DNA from: Burkholderiales bacterium
Lineage (GTDB): Bacteria > Pseudomonadota > Gammaproteobacteria > Burkholderiales > Burkholderiaceae_C
Direction: 5' to 3'
Length of the DNA stretch: 14,185 nt
NCBI GenBank assembly: GCA_025354615.1
Contig: JANXMO010000106.1
Location: forward strand, 1-14,185
The notes beneath the pieces are model-generated. The model saw only the letters and a program-made list of their open reading frames with translations, did no database searches and was not told the origin of the DNA. Positions 7,468-14,185 of this stretch are shown piece by piece. Position numbers and translations under genes: made by a program. How positions within the stretch are numbered: the first letter of the stretch is position 1; the number at the start of each line of letters is the position of its first letter.

Positions 7468-7596
7468 GCTAGCGCCGTGTTTCACTGATGTCGGTACTTA
7501 TAAAACCGATGCATTTGGCGCTGTGGCAAGGCGCCCACCACAGGGCCAAAGGCGCGGTTTTATAAGTGCCGATCAGCGTGAAACACTGCACTAGCG
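7468..7596. repeat. Long imperfect inverted repeat, about 129 bp (MITE-like or large hairpin)
   Basis: Two arms of nearly 60 bases fold on each other. From outside inward, GTGTTTCAC (7477-7485) pairs perfectly with GTGAAACAC (7578-7586); TCGGTACTTATAAAACCG (7491-7508) pairs with 7555-7572 at 17 of 18 positions; and TTTGGCGCTGTGG (7514-7526) pairs with 7538-7550 at 12 of 13. The loop is 7527-7537. The outermost CTAGC-containing ends also match. There is no T-run straight after the stem, so a simple Rho-independent terminator is unlikely, though it sits between convergent genes. It contains the stop of the truncated antidote gene, as a small non-autonomous element or IS remnant would after insertion. 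No transposase is present and I could not name the family or prove a target duplication. Confidence 0.85.
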
Positions 7597-7757
7597 ATTT
7601 GCGTCATGCCCTTGGCACGGGCGACCACGCCCAACGCGTGGGCGATGTAAGCCGGATCGTTCGTCTCGAACGCCGCAGCCATGAAGTCAGCGATGGCCTG
7701 GTCGGACTTCAAATGCTCGGCTGGGTCGAAGGTGGTCAGTTTTTCGGTCATCGTCAT
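7560..7757 (-). pseudogene. Truncated type II antitoxin (HigA-like addiction module antidote)
   Basis: The frame reads MTEKLTTFDPAEHLKSDQAI, then ADFMAAAFETNDPAYIAHAL and GVVARAKGMTQIA. This is the N-terminal half of the putative addiction module antidote family (about 95-100 residues normally, ending in a HTH). After Gln-Ile-Ala the family sequence stops and ten unrelated residues encoded by the inverted repeat follow before a TAA at 7560-7562. The DNA-binding C-terminal half is therefore missing and is not found beyond the repeat, where the ATP-grasp gene ends. The ATG at 7757 overlaps the toxin stop (ATGA), the usual toxin-antidote coupling; the ATG at 7751 is an alternative. It is most likely a non-functional remnant. 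Confidence 0.8.
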
Positions 7758-7879
7758 TCTTTCCATTCATCCGCGAGGCGCAGTGCCGTTTTGATGTCGC
7801 GCGTCTGCGATCCTTTGTCGCCGCCGCACAGCAGGACGATAATCGTGTCGCCGCGCCGCTGAAACCAGCCCCCGAAACA
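7754..7879 (-). pseudogene. C-terminal remnant of RelE/HigB-like toxin
   Basis: Read on the minus strand, this frame gives WFQRRGDTIIVLLCGGDKGS followed by QTRDIKTALRLADEWKE and a stop that overlaps the antidote start. This is the well-conserved C-terminus of the RelE/ParE-superfamily addiction module killer protein that pairs with the antidote next door. An in-frame TGA lies just upstream (7880-7882), and only about 37 of the usual roughly 100 residues survive; the rest would lie where the LysR gene ends. It was too short to be picked up as an ORF and is recognisable only by translation. It cannot make an active toxin. Confidence 0.75.
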
Positions 7880-7906
7880 TCACATGGCCAAAAAACGCGC
7901 AGGGAG

Positions 7907-8881
7907 TCATACGCCGCGGCGAAAACGGCGGGCGCTTTGTGCTGGACGATCGGCCGCTGCGCCGTTGTGAACAGCCGCTGAAGGCGTCACCGCGCCATCC
8001 GGCGCGCGGGCCATCAGTTCGTCCAGCACCTCCATGCGGTGCCGGTGAGGCGTGGTGATGGCGTAGAAGCGCTCTTGCAGCTTCGTCGAATGGCCCACGG
8101 TGACAAGAATGCCAGCGCGCAATTCGTCCTGCACCACCACTTCGGGCAACACCGTCAACCAGCCACTGTCGCGTGCGATCAGCCGCAGCATCGCCATGTC
8201 GTCGACTTCGGCACGCAGCCGCGGCGTCACGCCGGCTGATGCGCACAGCGCATCGAACTGCGCGCGCAACGCATGGCGGGTGCCCGGCAGCGCCACATCA
8301 ACGCCGTCAAGGTCTTCCGGAATGCGCAGGCTTTGCGCTTTCCACTGCGCCGCCGGCCCCACCAGCGAAATCGATTGGCTTCCCAAAAACCGGCAGTGCA
8401 ACGGGCGTTCCGGGTCGGTCGGCACGGTTTCATTGGCCAGCACGACGTCAAGCTGGTGTTGAACCAGGCGCGTGATCAGCCCTTCAAGCAAGCCTGATTC
8501 CAGCGTCAGCACCACCGAAGGGTCGGCCAGCACCGGGCGAATCCAGTTCTCCTGGTAATTGCGGGACAGCGTCGCCACGCTGCCTACGCGCAGGCGCGTG
8601 ATGCCGGCGGTTCGGCCCTCCAGCCGCCCCAGCATTTCCTGGCTGAGGCCGAAGATGTTGTCTGCATACGCAAGCACCAGCTGCCCGGTATCCGTCAGCA
8701 CCAGGCGTCTGGCCTCACGGGTGAAGAGGTCATCACCGATGCGTGCTTCCAGCTGCCGGATCTGCGACGACACCGCCGACTGCGAGGTGTGCAGGTCTTC
8801 CGCCGCGCGTGTCAGGTGCCCGAGCTTGGCCACGCGCCAGAAATAGAACAAGTGATGGAAATTGAGCTGCTCGATGTTCAT
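7907..8881 (-). CDS. LysR-type transcriptional regulator, NhaR-like, of the dab locus
   Basis: The 324-residue protein starts with a winged helix-turn-helix (about residues 4-62: FHHLFYFWRVAKLGHLTRAA, then SQSAVSSQIRQLE and GDDLFTREARRLVLTDTG) and continues as a two-lobed effector-binding domain. This resembles NhaR and the LysR regulators found beside DAB genes. It is divergent from dabB across a 98-bp AT-rich control region, so it probably activates dabBA and represses itself, perhaps in response to inorganic carbon; the effector is inferred from context. The final 25 or so residues (after ELMARAPDG) are Ala/Arg-rich, look unlike the family and run up to the toxin remnant, so the native C-terminus may have been replaced by a deletion junction. 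Confidence 0.85.
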   Translation of the reverse strand: MNIEQLNFHHLFYFWRVAKLGHLTRAAEDLHTSQSAVSSQIRQLEARIGDDLFTREARRLVLTDTGQLVLAYADNIFGLSQEMLGRLEGRTAGITRLRVGSVATLSRNYQENWIRPVLADPSVVLTLESGLLEGLITRLVQHQLDVVLANETVPTDPERPLHCRFLGSQSISLVGPAAQWKAQSLRIPEDLDGVDVALPGTRHALRAQFDALCASAGVTPRLRAEVDDMAMLRLIARDSGWLTVLPEVVVQDELRAGILVTVGHSTKLQERFYAITTPHRHRMEVLDELMARAPDGAVTPSAAVHNGAAADRPAQSARRFRRGV

Positions 8882-8979
8882 CGTTCTTTTTAAACGATTG
8901 TTATGTTCTTGTTAATGTAATTTACAGAACGACTACCGGCTCGCATGATGCCCGCAGTCGTGTCAAAAAGTTTTTTCCA
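8882..8979. promoter_or_regulatory. Divergent control region of lysR and dabBA, with LysR-type palindrome
   Basis: This 98-bp gap is far more AT-rich than the genes around it. It holds an interrupted palindrome, GTTCT-N16-AGAAC (8905-8930), with AT-rich DNA inside, and a shorter CGTT-N7-AACG (8882-8896) at the lysR start. Such dyads spaced between divergent genes are typical LysR operators. TTGTTA at 8898-8903 may be a -35 box towards dabB, but no clear matched -10 was found. No strong Shine-Dalgarno precedes dabB. Confidence 0.5.
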
Positions 8980-10554
8980 ATGGATCTCACCCACATGCTG
9001 TTGTCTGCTGGTGCCCTGGTACCGGTGGCTTTGATGCTCGCAGCCGCGCTGTTACCGCAGTTCGTTGGGCAGCCCGTCGCCCGCCTCTGGCGTGCTTTTC
9101 TTGTGTTGTCAGGCGGCGCTTTCGTCGCGACTGCGCTGGCGGTTTTGATGGGGCCGGCCCGTTTGCAGTTGCCAGCCGTGTTGCAGGTGTCGTCGCTGGG
9201 CTTGTGGATGGCCGTGCTGGTGCAGTTGCTGGGCACCGTCATCGGCGGGTTCTCCGCACGCTATCTGCAAGGCGAGCCGGGCCAACGCCGCTATGTCGCA
9301 GCCCTCGCCGGCGTGCTGGCATCAGTCCACGTGCTGTTGATGGCCAACCACTGGGTGGTCTTGATCGCCGCGTGGGCGCTGGTGGGCATCGTGCTGCAGC
9401 AACTGCTGTGCTTTTACCCGGACCGCGCCTTTGCGCAACTGGCCGCGCACAAAAAGCGCATCGCCGACCGGGTGGCCGATGTGCTGCTGCTGGTTGCGGC
9501 GGCCCTGGCCTGGCGCGATGTCGGCAGCGGGTCGCTGTCCGACCTGTGGGCGCACTTGGCGCGAGACGGCATGTCGACGTCCTTGCAGGTCAGCGCCCTG
9601 GCGCTGGTGCTGGCCGTCATCTTGCGCACCGCGCTGCTGCCGGTGCACGGTTGGCTGATCCAGGTGATGGAAGCGCCCACCCCCGTCTCCGCGCTGCTGC
9701 ATGCCGGCGTCGTCAACCTCGGCGGCTTCGTGTTGATTCTCTTTGCGCCCCTGTTGGCGCACGCCCTGCCGGCGCGTGTGCTGCTGCTGGTGTTCGGGCT
9801 GGGCACCGCCGTGCTGGCAGGCATGGTGATGTTGACCCGCATCAGCATCAAGGTTCGGCTGGCGTGGTCCACCGTCGCCCAGATGGGTTTCATGCTGCTT
9901 GAGTGCGGGCTCGGCCTGTACACGCTGGCCGCCCTGCACTTGATCGGCCACTCGCTTTACAAGGCGCATGCTTTTTTGTCGGCTTCCAACGCCGTGCGGC
10001 ACACCCGGTTGCTGGCGCTGCGGGGTCCGGCTGCTCCTGCAGCGCTGAGCCTCGTGCTGGCGCCGGTGCTGACCTTGTCGGTGGTGTTGCTGGTGCAAGC
10101 GGTGTTCGACCACACCGCCTGGCCGTGGTGGTGGAGTGCGGTGTTGGCCCTGGCCTGGGCACCGCTGCTGTGGTTGCCGACGGCTGAAAGCGCCGGCTGG
10201 CGAGCGCTGGGTTCACAAGCGGCTTTCGGCCTCCTGACCGTGGCCGGCTTGAGCGGCATGGCCGTGCTCGCGCATGGCTTGCCGCTTGGCGTTCAAGACG
10301 CCCCCTCCGCCCCCGCCATGGGCCTGGCGGCATTGCTGGGCATGGCCGCGCTTTATCTCTTCCTGGCCGGCCTGCAAATGCGGCCACAGGCGCTGAAAAC
10401 CTGGCGGCGTTGGAGCTATGCAGGGTTTTATGTGGACGAGGCCTACACCCGCCTGGCGTTGCAACTCTGGCCCACCCATTGGGCAGGCGACACCCGGAAG
10501 AACGGCGAATTGCCGGCGCCTTTGCCGCGGGTGGCAGAAGCCCCGCAAGCCTGA
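8980..10554 (+). CDS. dabB: DabB, proton-channel-like membrane subunit of inorganic carbon transporter
   Basis: The 524-residue protein is hydrophobic almost throughout, with roughly a dozen or more membrane segments, and belongs to the Proton_antipo_M family (NuoL / MrpA-like). Diagnostic blocks are APTPVSALLHAG (232-243) and the helix HLIGHSLYKAHAFLSASN (320-337), with Lys328 and flanking His residues that relay protons in complex I antiporter subunits. Automated annotation would probably call it NADH-quinone oxidoreductase subunit L. Its position 47 bases before dabA and beside a LysR gene, with no other nuo or mrp genes, identifies it as DabB. In the DAB system it is thought to couple ion flow across the inner membrane to directional CO2 hydration by DabA. 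The ATG at 8980 opens the frame and no upstream in-frame alternative was found. Confidence 0.9.
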   Translation: MDLTHMLLSAGALVPVALMLAAALLPQFVGQPVARLWRAFLVLSGGAFVATALAVLMGPARLQLPAVLQVSSLGLWMAVLVQLLGTVIGGFSARYLQGEPGQRRYVAALAGVLASVHVLLMANHWVVLIAAWALVGIVLQQLLCFYPDRAFAQLAAHKKRIADRVADVLLLVAAALAWRDVGSGSLSDLWAHLARDGMSTSLQVSALALVLAVILRTALLPVHGWLIQVMEAPTPVSALLHAGVVNLGGFVLILFAPLLAHALPARVLLLVFGLGTAVLAGMVMLTRISIKVRLAWSTVAQMGFMLLECGLGLYTLAALHLIGHSLYKAHAFLSASNAVRHTRLLALRGPAAPAALSLVLAPVLTLSVVLLVQAVFDHTAWPWWWSAVLALAWAPLLWLPTAESAGWRALGSQAAFGLLTVAGLSGMAVLAHGLPLGVQDAPSAPAMGLAALLGMAALYLFLAGLQMRPQALKTWRRWSYAGFYVDEAYTRLALQLWPTHWAGDTRKNGELPAPLPRVAEAPQA

Positions 10555-10601
10555 ACCCCGAACCGACACCCTGAACCGACGACACGACCGAGCCGCACCG
10601 A

Positions 10602-13163
10602 ATGGAAACCTTGAACACCCCTGCGCAGTCAGACCACGCCAGCCGCGCCGCCTTTTTTCCGGATCTGCCGGCGGCCGACCCGGCAGTGCAGGCGCAAATC
10701 GACGCGGCCTGCAGCCAGGCGTGCGAAGCGATTGCGCCCGCCTGGCCGCTGGACCGCGCGATTGCCGTCAACCCGCATTGGTCACGCATCGGCATGCCCG
10801 TGCGCCAGGTGGCGGCGCGTATGGCCTTGTTGGGCAGCATCCACGTCTTTCCCAGCCGCGACCAGCAGCAAAGCGCGTGGGAGCGGGGCCGCATCCGGCC
10901 CACCGATCTGGCGCAAGCACTGGCGCAATCGCCCGAAGCCCAGTCGGCCGGCTTGACGCCGCACGACTGCCTGCAGGCGCTGGACGCCAACGCGCCGCTG
11001 CAGGCGCTGCCGCTGCTGATGGACGTGCTCGACAACGATCCCAAGCGCCACGCCCGCCTGTCCTGGCGCCAGGCCATCACCCATCAGGTCAGCCAGACCT
11101 GCGCCGCTTATTTCGACCAGCACCAGGCCGACTGGCAGCCCGAGCGCTCGCAGGGTTTGTATGCGTTCTGGCGCGAGACGCTGCAACACGACCACGGCAT
11201 CGGCTTGCTGATGGGCTTGCCCCGGCTCGGCCGCGCGACCGATGCATTGCCCGCCACCGCGCCAGACGCCGAGCGCTGGGTGCTCGAGCGTCTTGGCTTG
11301 CCACCCGCGGTGTGGGCCGATTACCTCGAGGCGGTGCTGCTCACCGTCAACGGTTGGGCCTCGTGGTGTGCTTATCTGGGCTGGCAAGCCCGGCTGGAAG
11401 GCGGCACCGACCCGCATCTGCGCGAGCTGCTCGCCATCCGCCTGGCGTGGGGTGCCCTGTTGCTGGAAGGCAAGGACGACGCTGCGGCCACGCAGGCGTT
11501 CAGCGCCTTGCAGCAGGCCTGGCGGCAGGCGCCGGCTTTGTTCAAGGCCGCAGAGGACGCGCTGCGGGTCGACGAAGTCTGGCAAACGGCGCTGGAAGTC
11601 GGCTACCAGCGCAGCCTTGCGCAGCGGCTGCTGGCGGCCGATGGCGCCGCCGCGACGGCGCCAGAGGTTGAAGTGCAGGCCGCCTTCTGCATCGACGTTC
11701 GCAGCGAGCCCTTGCGGCGTGCGCTCGAAGCGGTTTCGCCCACCATGCAAACGCTGGGGTTTGCCGGCTTCTTCGGCCTGCCGGTGGCTTACACGCCCCT
11801 TGCCACCCAGGCCCGGCGGCCGCAATTGCCCGGCTTGCTGGCGCCCACCATCGAGGTGACCGATGGTCTGCAGTCACCGGGCCTTGCCGACCCCGCCGCC
11901 GATGCTGCACTGCAGGACGCCGCCGGCCAGGCCCGCCGGGCCCATTTCGCGATGTCGGACCAATGGCGTGCCGCCAGCCGTTGGCCCGGCGCCGCGTTCT
12001 CCTTCGTCGAAGCGGCGGGCTTCGGCTGTATCGGCCAACTCGCGCAGTGGCTGCGGCCCCGCCAGGCGGCCCGGGCGCGAGACGACCTGGACGGCCTGCC
12101 AGCCCGCTACCGCCCGCTGTGCCGGCCGCAGATCACCGGCCTCACGCTCGATGCAAAGGTGTCGCTCGCGGCCCGGGTGCTGCACGCCATGGGTCTGGAG
12201 CGCCAGCTGGCGCCGCTGGTGCTGCTGGTCGGCCATGGCAGCCAATCGGCCAACAACGCCCACGCCGCCGCGCTGGACTGCGGCGCCTGCTGCGGCCAAA
12301 CCGGTGAAGTCAATGCGCGCAGCCTGGCGCAGCTGCTCAATGAGCCCGCGGTGCGCGCCGGCTTGCAGGCCCAAGGCACGGTCATTCCCGAAGCCACCAC
12401 CTTCGTCGCCGCTCTGCACAACACCACGACCGATGAAATCGAAGGCTTCGACCTGGATTTGCTGCCACCCGCCGTACGTGAGCGCTGGAACCGTTTGCGG
12501 GCCGTGTTCGCGCAAGCCGGCGATCAAGTCCGCCGCGAGCGGGCCCCGCGCCTCAACCTCGACCCGCGCAGCTCGTATGGCGACTTGCTGCAGCAGCTGC
12601 GCCGCCGCGCCAACGACGGCGCGCAAACGCGGCCCGAGTGGGGCCTGGCCGGCAACGCCGCCTTCGTGATCGCGCCCCGCCACCGAACCCGCGGCGTCGT
12701 GCTCGATGGGCGCAGCTTCCTGCATGACTATGACGCCAGCCAGGATGCCGACGGCAGTGTGCTGGAACTGTTGATGACCGCACCCATGCTGGTCACGCAC
12801 TGGATCAACTGGCAATACCACGCCTCGACCTGCGACGCCTTGCGCCTGGGCAGCGGCAACAAGGTGCTGCACAACGTCGTCGGCGGCCACATCGGCGTGT
12901 TCGAAGGCAATGGCGGCGACCTGCGCATCGGCTTGGCCCAGCAGTCGCTGCACGACGGCCATCGCTGGGTGCACGAGCCCTTGCGCCTGACCGTGGTCAT
13001 CGATGCGCCGCAGCCCGCCATCGAAGCCGTCATTGGCCGGCACGCCGTCGTCAAACAACTGCTCGACAACGGCTGGCTGCACCTGTGGCGCTTCGATCAA
13101 TTCCAGTTGCTGCGTTATGCGCGCGGCGCTTGGTGCGCGGTGCGGTCGCAGCCGGGCACTTGA
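10602..13163 (+). CDS. dabA: DabA, zinc-binding beta-carbonic-anhydrase-like subunit (DUF2309)
   Basis: The 853-residue protein is of the DUF2309 / UPF0753 family. The beta-carbonic-anhydrase-like site is intact: FCIDVRSE with Cys363 and Asp365 (and Arg367), and GHGSQSANNAHAAALDCGAC with His545 and Cys560. The His-to-Cys spacing of 15 is the same as in Halothiobacillus DabA (His524, Cys539), and Cys-x-Asp matches Cys351/Asp353. The C-terminal NVVGGHIGVFEGNGGDLRIG segment is also typical. DabA sits on the cytoplasmic side, associates with DabB and is proposed to hydrate CO2 to bicarbonate in an energy-coupled, one-way manner, concentrating inorganic carbon for Rubisco or carboxylases. It is the last gene of the operon; a following 106-bp gap holds short direct repeats (GTCAGCC, GGCTGGCC) but no clear terminator. 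Confidence 0.94.
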   Translation: METLNTPAQSDHASRAAFFPDLPAADPAVQAQIDAACSQACEAIAPAWPLDRAIAVNPHWSRIGMPVRQVAARMALLGSIHVFPSRDQQQSAWERGRIRPTDLAQALAQSPEAQSAGLTPHDCLQALDANAPLQALPLLMDVLDNDPKRHARLSWRQAITHQVSQTCAAYFDQHQADWQPERSQGLYAFWRETLQHDHGIGLLMGLPRLGRATDALPATAPDAERWVLERLGLPPAVWADYLEAVLLTVNGWASWCAYLGWQARLEGGTDPHLRELLAIRLAWGALLLEGKDDAAATQAFSALQQAWRQAPALFKAAEDALRVDEVWQTALEVGYQRSLAQRLLAADGAAATAPEVEVQAAFCIDVRSEPLRRALEAVSPTMQTLGFAGFFGLPVAYTPLATQARRPQLPGLLAPTIEVTDGLQSPGLADPAADAALQDAAGQARRAHFAMSDQWRAASRWPGAAFSFVEAAGFGCIGQLAQWLRPRQAARARDDLDGLPARYRPLCRPQITGLTLDAKVSLAARVLHAMGLERQLAPLVLLVGHGSQSANNAHAAALDCGACCGQTGEVNARSLAQLLNEPAVRAGLQAQGTVIPEATTFVAALHNTTTDEIEGFDLDLLPPAVRERWNRLRAVFAQAGDQVRRERAPRLNLDPRSSYGDLLQQLRRRANDGAQTRPEWGLAGNAAFVIAPRHRTRGVVLDGRSFLHDYDASQDADGSVLELLMTAPMLVTHWINWQYHASTCDALRLGSGNKVLHNVVGGHIGVFEGNGGDLRIGLAQQSLHDGHRWVHEPLRLTVVIDAPQPAIEAVIGRHAVVKQLLDNGWLHLWRFDQFQLLRYARGAWCAVRSQPGT

Positions 13164-13269
13164 TCGGTCGAGTGGGCTGGCCTGGGGTCAGTCGTCAGCC
13201 GTCAGCCGACAGCTCGGATGGCTGGCCCTCCATCAGGCGTTCCGGTTGCCACTGCCCGCCACATAACCC

Positions 13270-13827
13270 ATGCCTTTGCACCGCCACGTCCAAGCCGACA
13301 AATACGCCAGCCCGTTTTCCCTTGCCACCCGCTGGCGCACGCTGGCTTGGGGCCTGGTATGGGCCGGGCTGTGCCGCTGGACGCCCAAGCCGCTGAACCG
13401 CTAGCGCCTGCTGTGGCTGAAAGTGTTTGGCGCCACGCTGCACGGCCGCCCCTTCGTGCACCAGCGCGCCCGCATCACCCACCCTTGGCGCCTGACCTTA
13501 CATGACCGCGCCTGCCTGGGCGACAGCGCCGTGGCTTATACGCTCGGACCCGTGGTGCTCGAAGCCGGCTGCACCGTGGCGCAAGAAGCCTACTTGTGCA
13601 CCGGCACCCACGACTTCGCACACGCCGACATGCCGCTGCTGACCGAACCCATCACCGTCGGCGCCAACGCCTTCATCGGCCTGCGGGCCATCGTGCTGCC
13701 GGGCGTGCACGTCGGCGAGCAGGCGGTGGTGGGCACGGGTGCGGTGGTGACGCGCAACGTGCCGGCGCGGTGCACAGTGGCGGGGAATCCGGCTCGGCCA
13801 CTTAACCCGAAGACAGTGAGCCCGTAG
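13270..13827 (+). pseudogene. WcaF-like hexapeptide acetyltransferase with in-frame amber codon
   Basis: From the ATG at 13270 the frame reads MPLHRHVQADKYASPFSLAT, then RWRTLAWGLVWAGLCRWTPK and PLNR, then TAG at 13402-13404 (codon 45), and continues without a break as RLLWLKVFGATLHGRPFVHQ to a TAG at 13825-13827. The full 185-residue reading is a putative colanic-acid-type O-acetyltransferase (left-handed beta-helix; VGANAFIGLRAIVLPGVHVG and VVGTGAVVTRNVPARCTVAG are the hexapeptide turns; THDF carries the likely catalytic His). The position of the stop is a Trp in relatives (NRWRLLWLK), so a single G-to-A change (TGG to TAG) explains it. A restart at GTG 13423 would lack the N-terminal part. 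It could be a pseudogene, a suppressed amber or a sequencing error. Confidence 0.85.
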
Positions 13828-13882
13828 CAACAGCGAAACGGCTCCAATGCTGGAACTAATAATTCGAATTGAAATGCGACAG

Positions 13883-14185
13883 CTATCTCAGCATTCGCTT
13901 TTCGAAAAACGCTCTTATTTGCGGCGTTTTTCTTTCAAAGACCCACCAAAACGCAAAACCGCAGGTGATCAACACGGCCAACCAACCGCCGAAATGTGCC
14001 ATACCCAGAACATCAGGTTTTAGTTTGTTCGAGCGGTAGAAAAAGACGCCGATCAATATGACGAGCGGAAAATGAATCAAGTACAAAGAATATGAAAAAT
14101 CTGAAATCAACTGTGAGACTCGGCGAAAACGAAGCCACTTCGCGCCGCTTACATCGCCGTTGACCAATCCAATGCTCAAAATGCA
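13883..14185 (-). CDS. OafA-like membrane acyltransferase (acyltransferase 3 family), C-terminal fragment
   Basis: The frame is open from the window edge (14185) to a TAG at 13883-13885, about 100 residues. It shows SYSLYLIHFPLVILIGVFF, a transmembrane helix with the YSLYLIHFP motif of the acyltransferase 3 (OafA/YrhL) family, then a second helix LAVLITCGFAFWWVFE and a basic tail. Such integral membrane proteins O-acetylate or otherwise acylate lipopolysaccharide, exopolysaccharide or peptidoglycan sugars. The codon use is clearly less GC-rich than elsewhere in the window, with AT-ending Phe, Ile and Lys codons, which suggests acquisition by transfer. It is convergent with the acetyltransferase pseudogene across a 55-bp gap containing the palindrome AATTCGAATT (13861-13870). 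The 5' end lies outside the window. Confidence 0.8.
   Translation of the reverse strand, partial: CILSIGLVNGDVSGAKWLRFRRVSQLISDFSYSLYLIHFPLVILIGVFFYRSNKLKPDVLGMAHFGGWLAVLITCGFAFWWVFERKTPQIRAFFEKRMLR

Noticed and set aside
7514..7565. Inner hairpin as a Rho-independent terminator
   Set aside because: The stem is GC-rich, but the T-run comes only after four or more further bases and belongs to the outer stem; the inverted repeat as a whole explains it better.
10418..11671. Plus-strand frame of 417 codons overlapping dabB and dabA
   Set aside because: Alternative-frame shadow with extreme Arg/Ala/Gly content; dabA in another frame has conserved catalytic motifs.
13164..13269. Terminator or small RNA after dabA
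   Set aside because: The short repeats are direct rather than inverted and there is no stem followed by T residues; nothing can be supported.

Overview
This window looks like a chromosomal segment of a GC-rich betaproteobacterium, most likely Burkholderiales and perhaps Comamonadaceae-like. The pointers are codon use strongly biased to G/C in third positions, the order ruvX-pyrR-pyrB-pyrC'-plsC, and protein sequences that read like that group. This is inference; no rRNA or other marker is present. No tRNA, rRNA, CRISPR array or complete insertion sequence was seen, and no gap between genes exceeds about 180 bases.

Bases 1-3730 are a compact housekeeping operon on the + strand: the 3' end of ruvX (yqgF), pyrR, pyrB, a dihydroorotase-like gene that has lost nearly all of its metal ligands (pyrC', also called pyrX), and a PlsC-type acyltransferase. 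Several junctions are 4-base stop/start overlaps. PyrB and PyrC' very probably form a class A aspartate transcarbamoylase in which PyrC' is structural rather than catalytic.

Bases 3731-7457 are accessory. A six-copy CTGTG repeat lies between plsC and an intracellular-looking PHB-depolymerase-type esterase. Next comes a tightly overlapping three-gene cassette: a YqcI/YcgG-family protein (heme-dependent N-hydroxylase family), a DUF1989 protein (the urea-carboxylase-associated / guanidine-metabolism family) and a divergent ATP-grasp ligase-like protein with a hydrophobic N-terminal helix. This is the best candidate here for an undescribed pathway. It could make or break an N-hydroxylated nitrogen compound (guanidine or amine) and join the product by ATP-dependent ligation.

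Bases 7458-7880 are a decay zone. A roughly 129-bp imperfect inverted repeat (MITE-like or a long hairpin) abuts the truncated remains of a type II toxin-antitoxin module, a RelE/HigB-like toxin tail and the N-terminal half of its antidote, both on the - strand.

Bases 7907-13163 are a dissolved-inorganic-carbon accumulation (DAB) locus: an NhaR-like LysR regulator on the - strand, a 98-bp AT-rich divergent control region, then dabB (proton-channel-like membrane subunit) and dabA (beta-carbonic-anhydrase-like zinc subunit with its Cys/Asp/His/Cys site intact). It implies energy-coupled CO2 or bicarbonate uptake, so autotrophy or growth at low CO2.

Bases 13270-14185 hold a WcaF-like hexapeptide acetyltransferase gene interrupted by an in-frame amber codon, and the 3' end of a convergent, lower-GC membrane acyltransferase (OafA-like), probably the edge of a surface-polysaccharide or horizontally acquired region.
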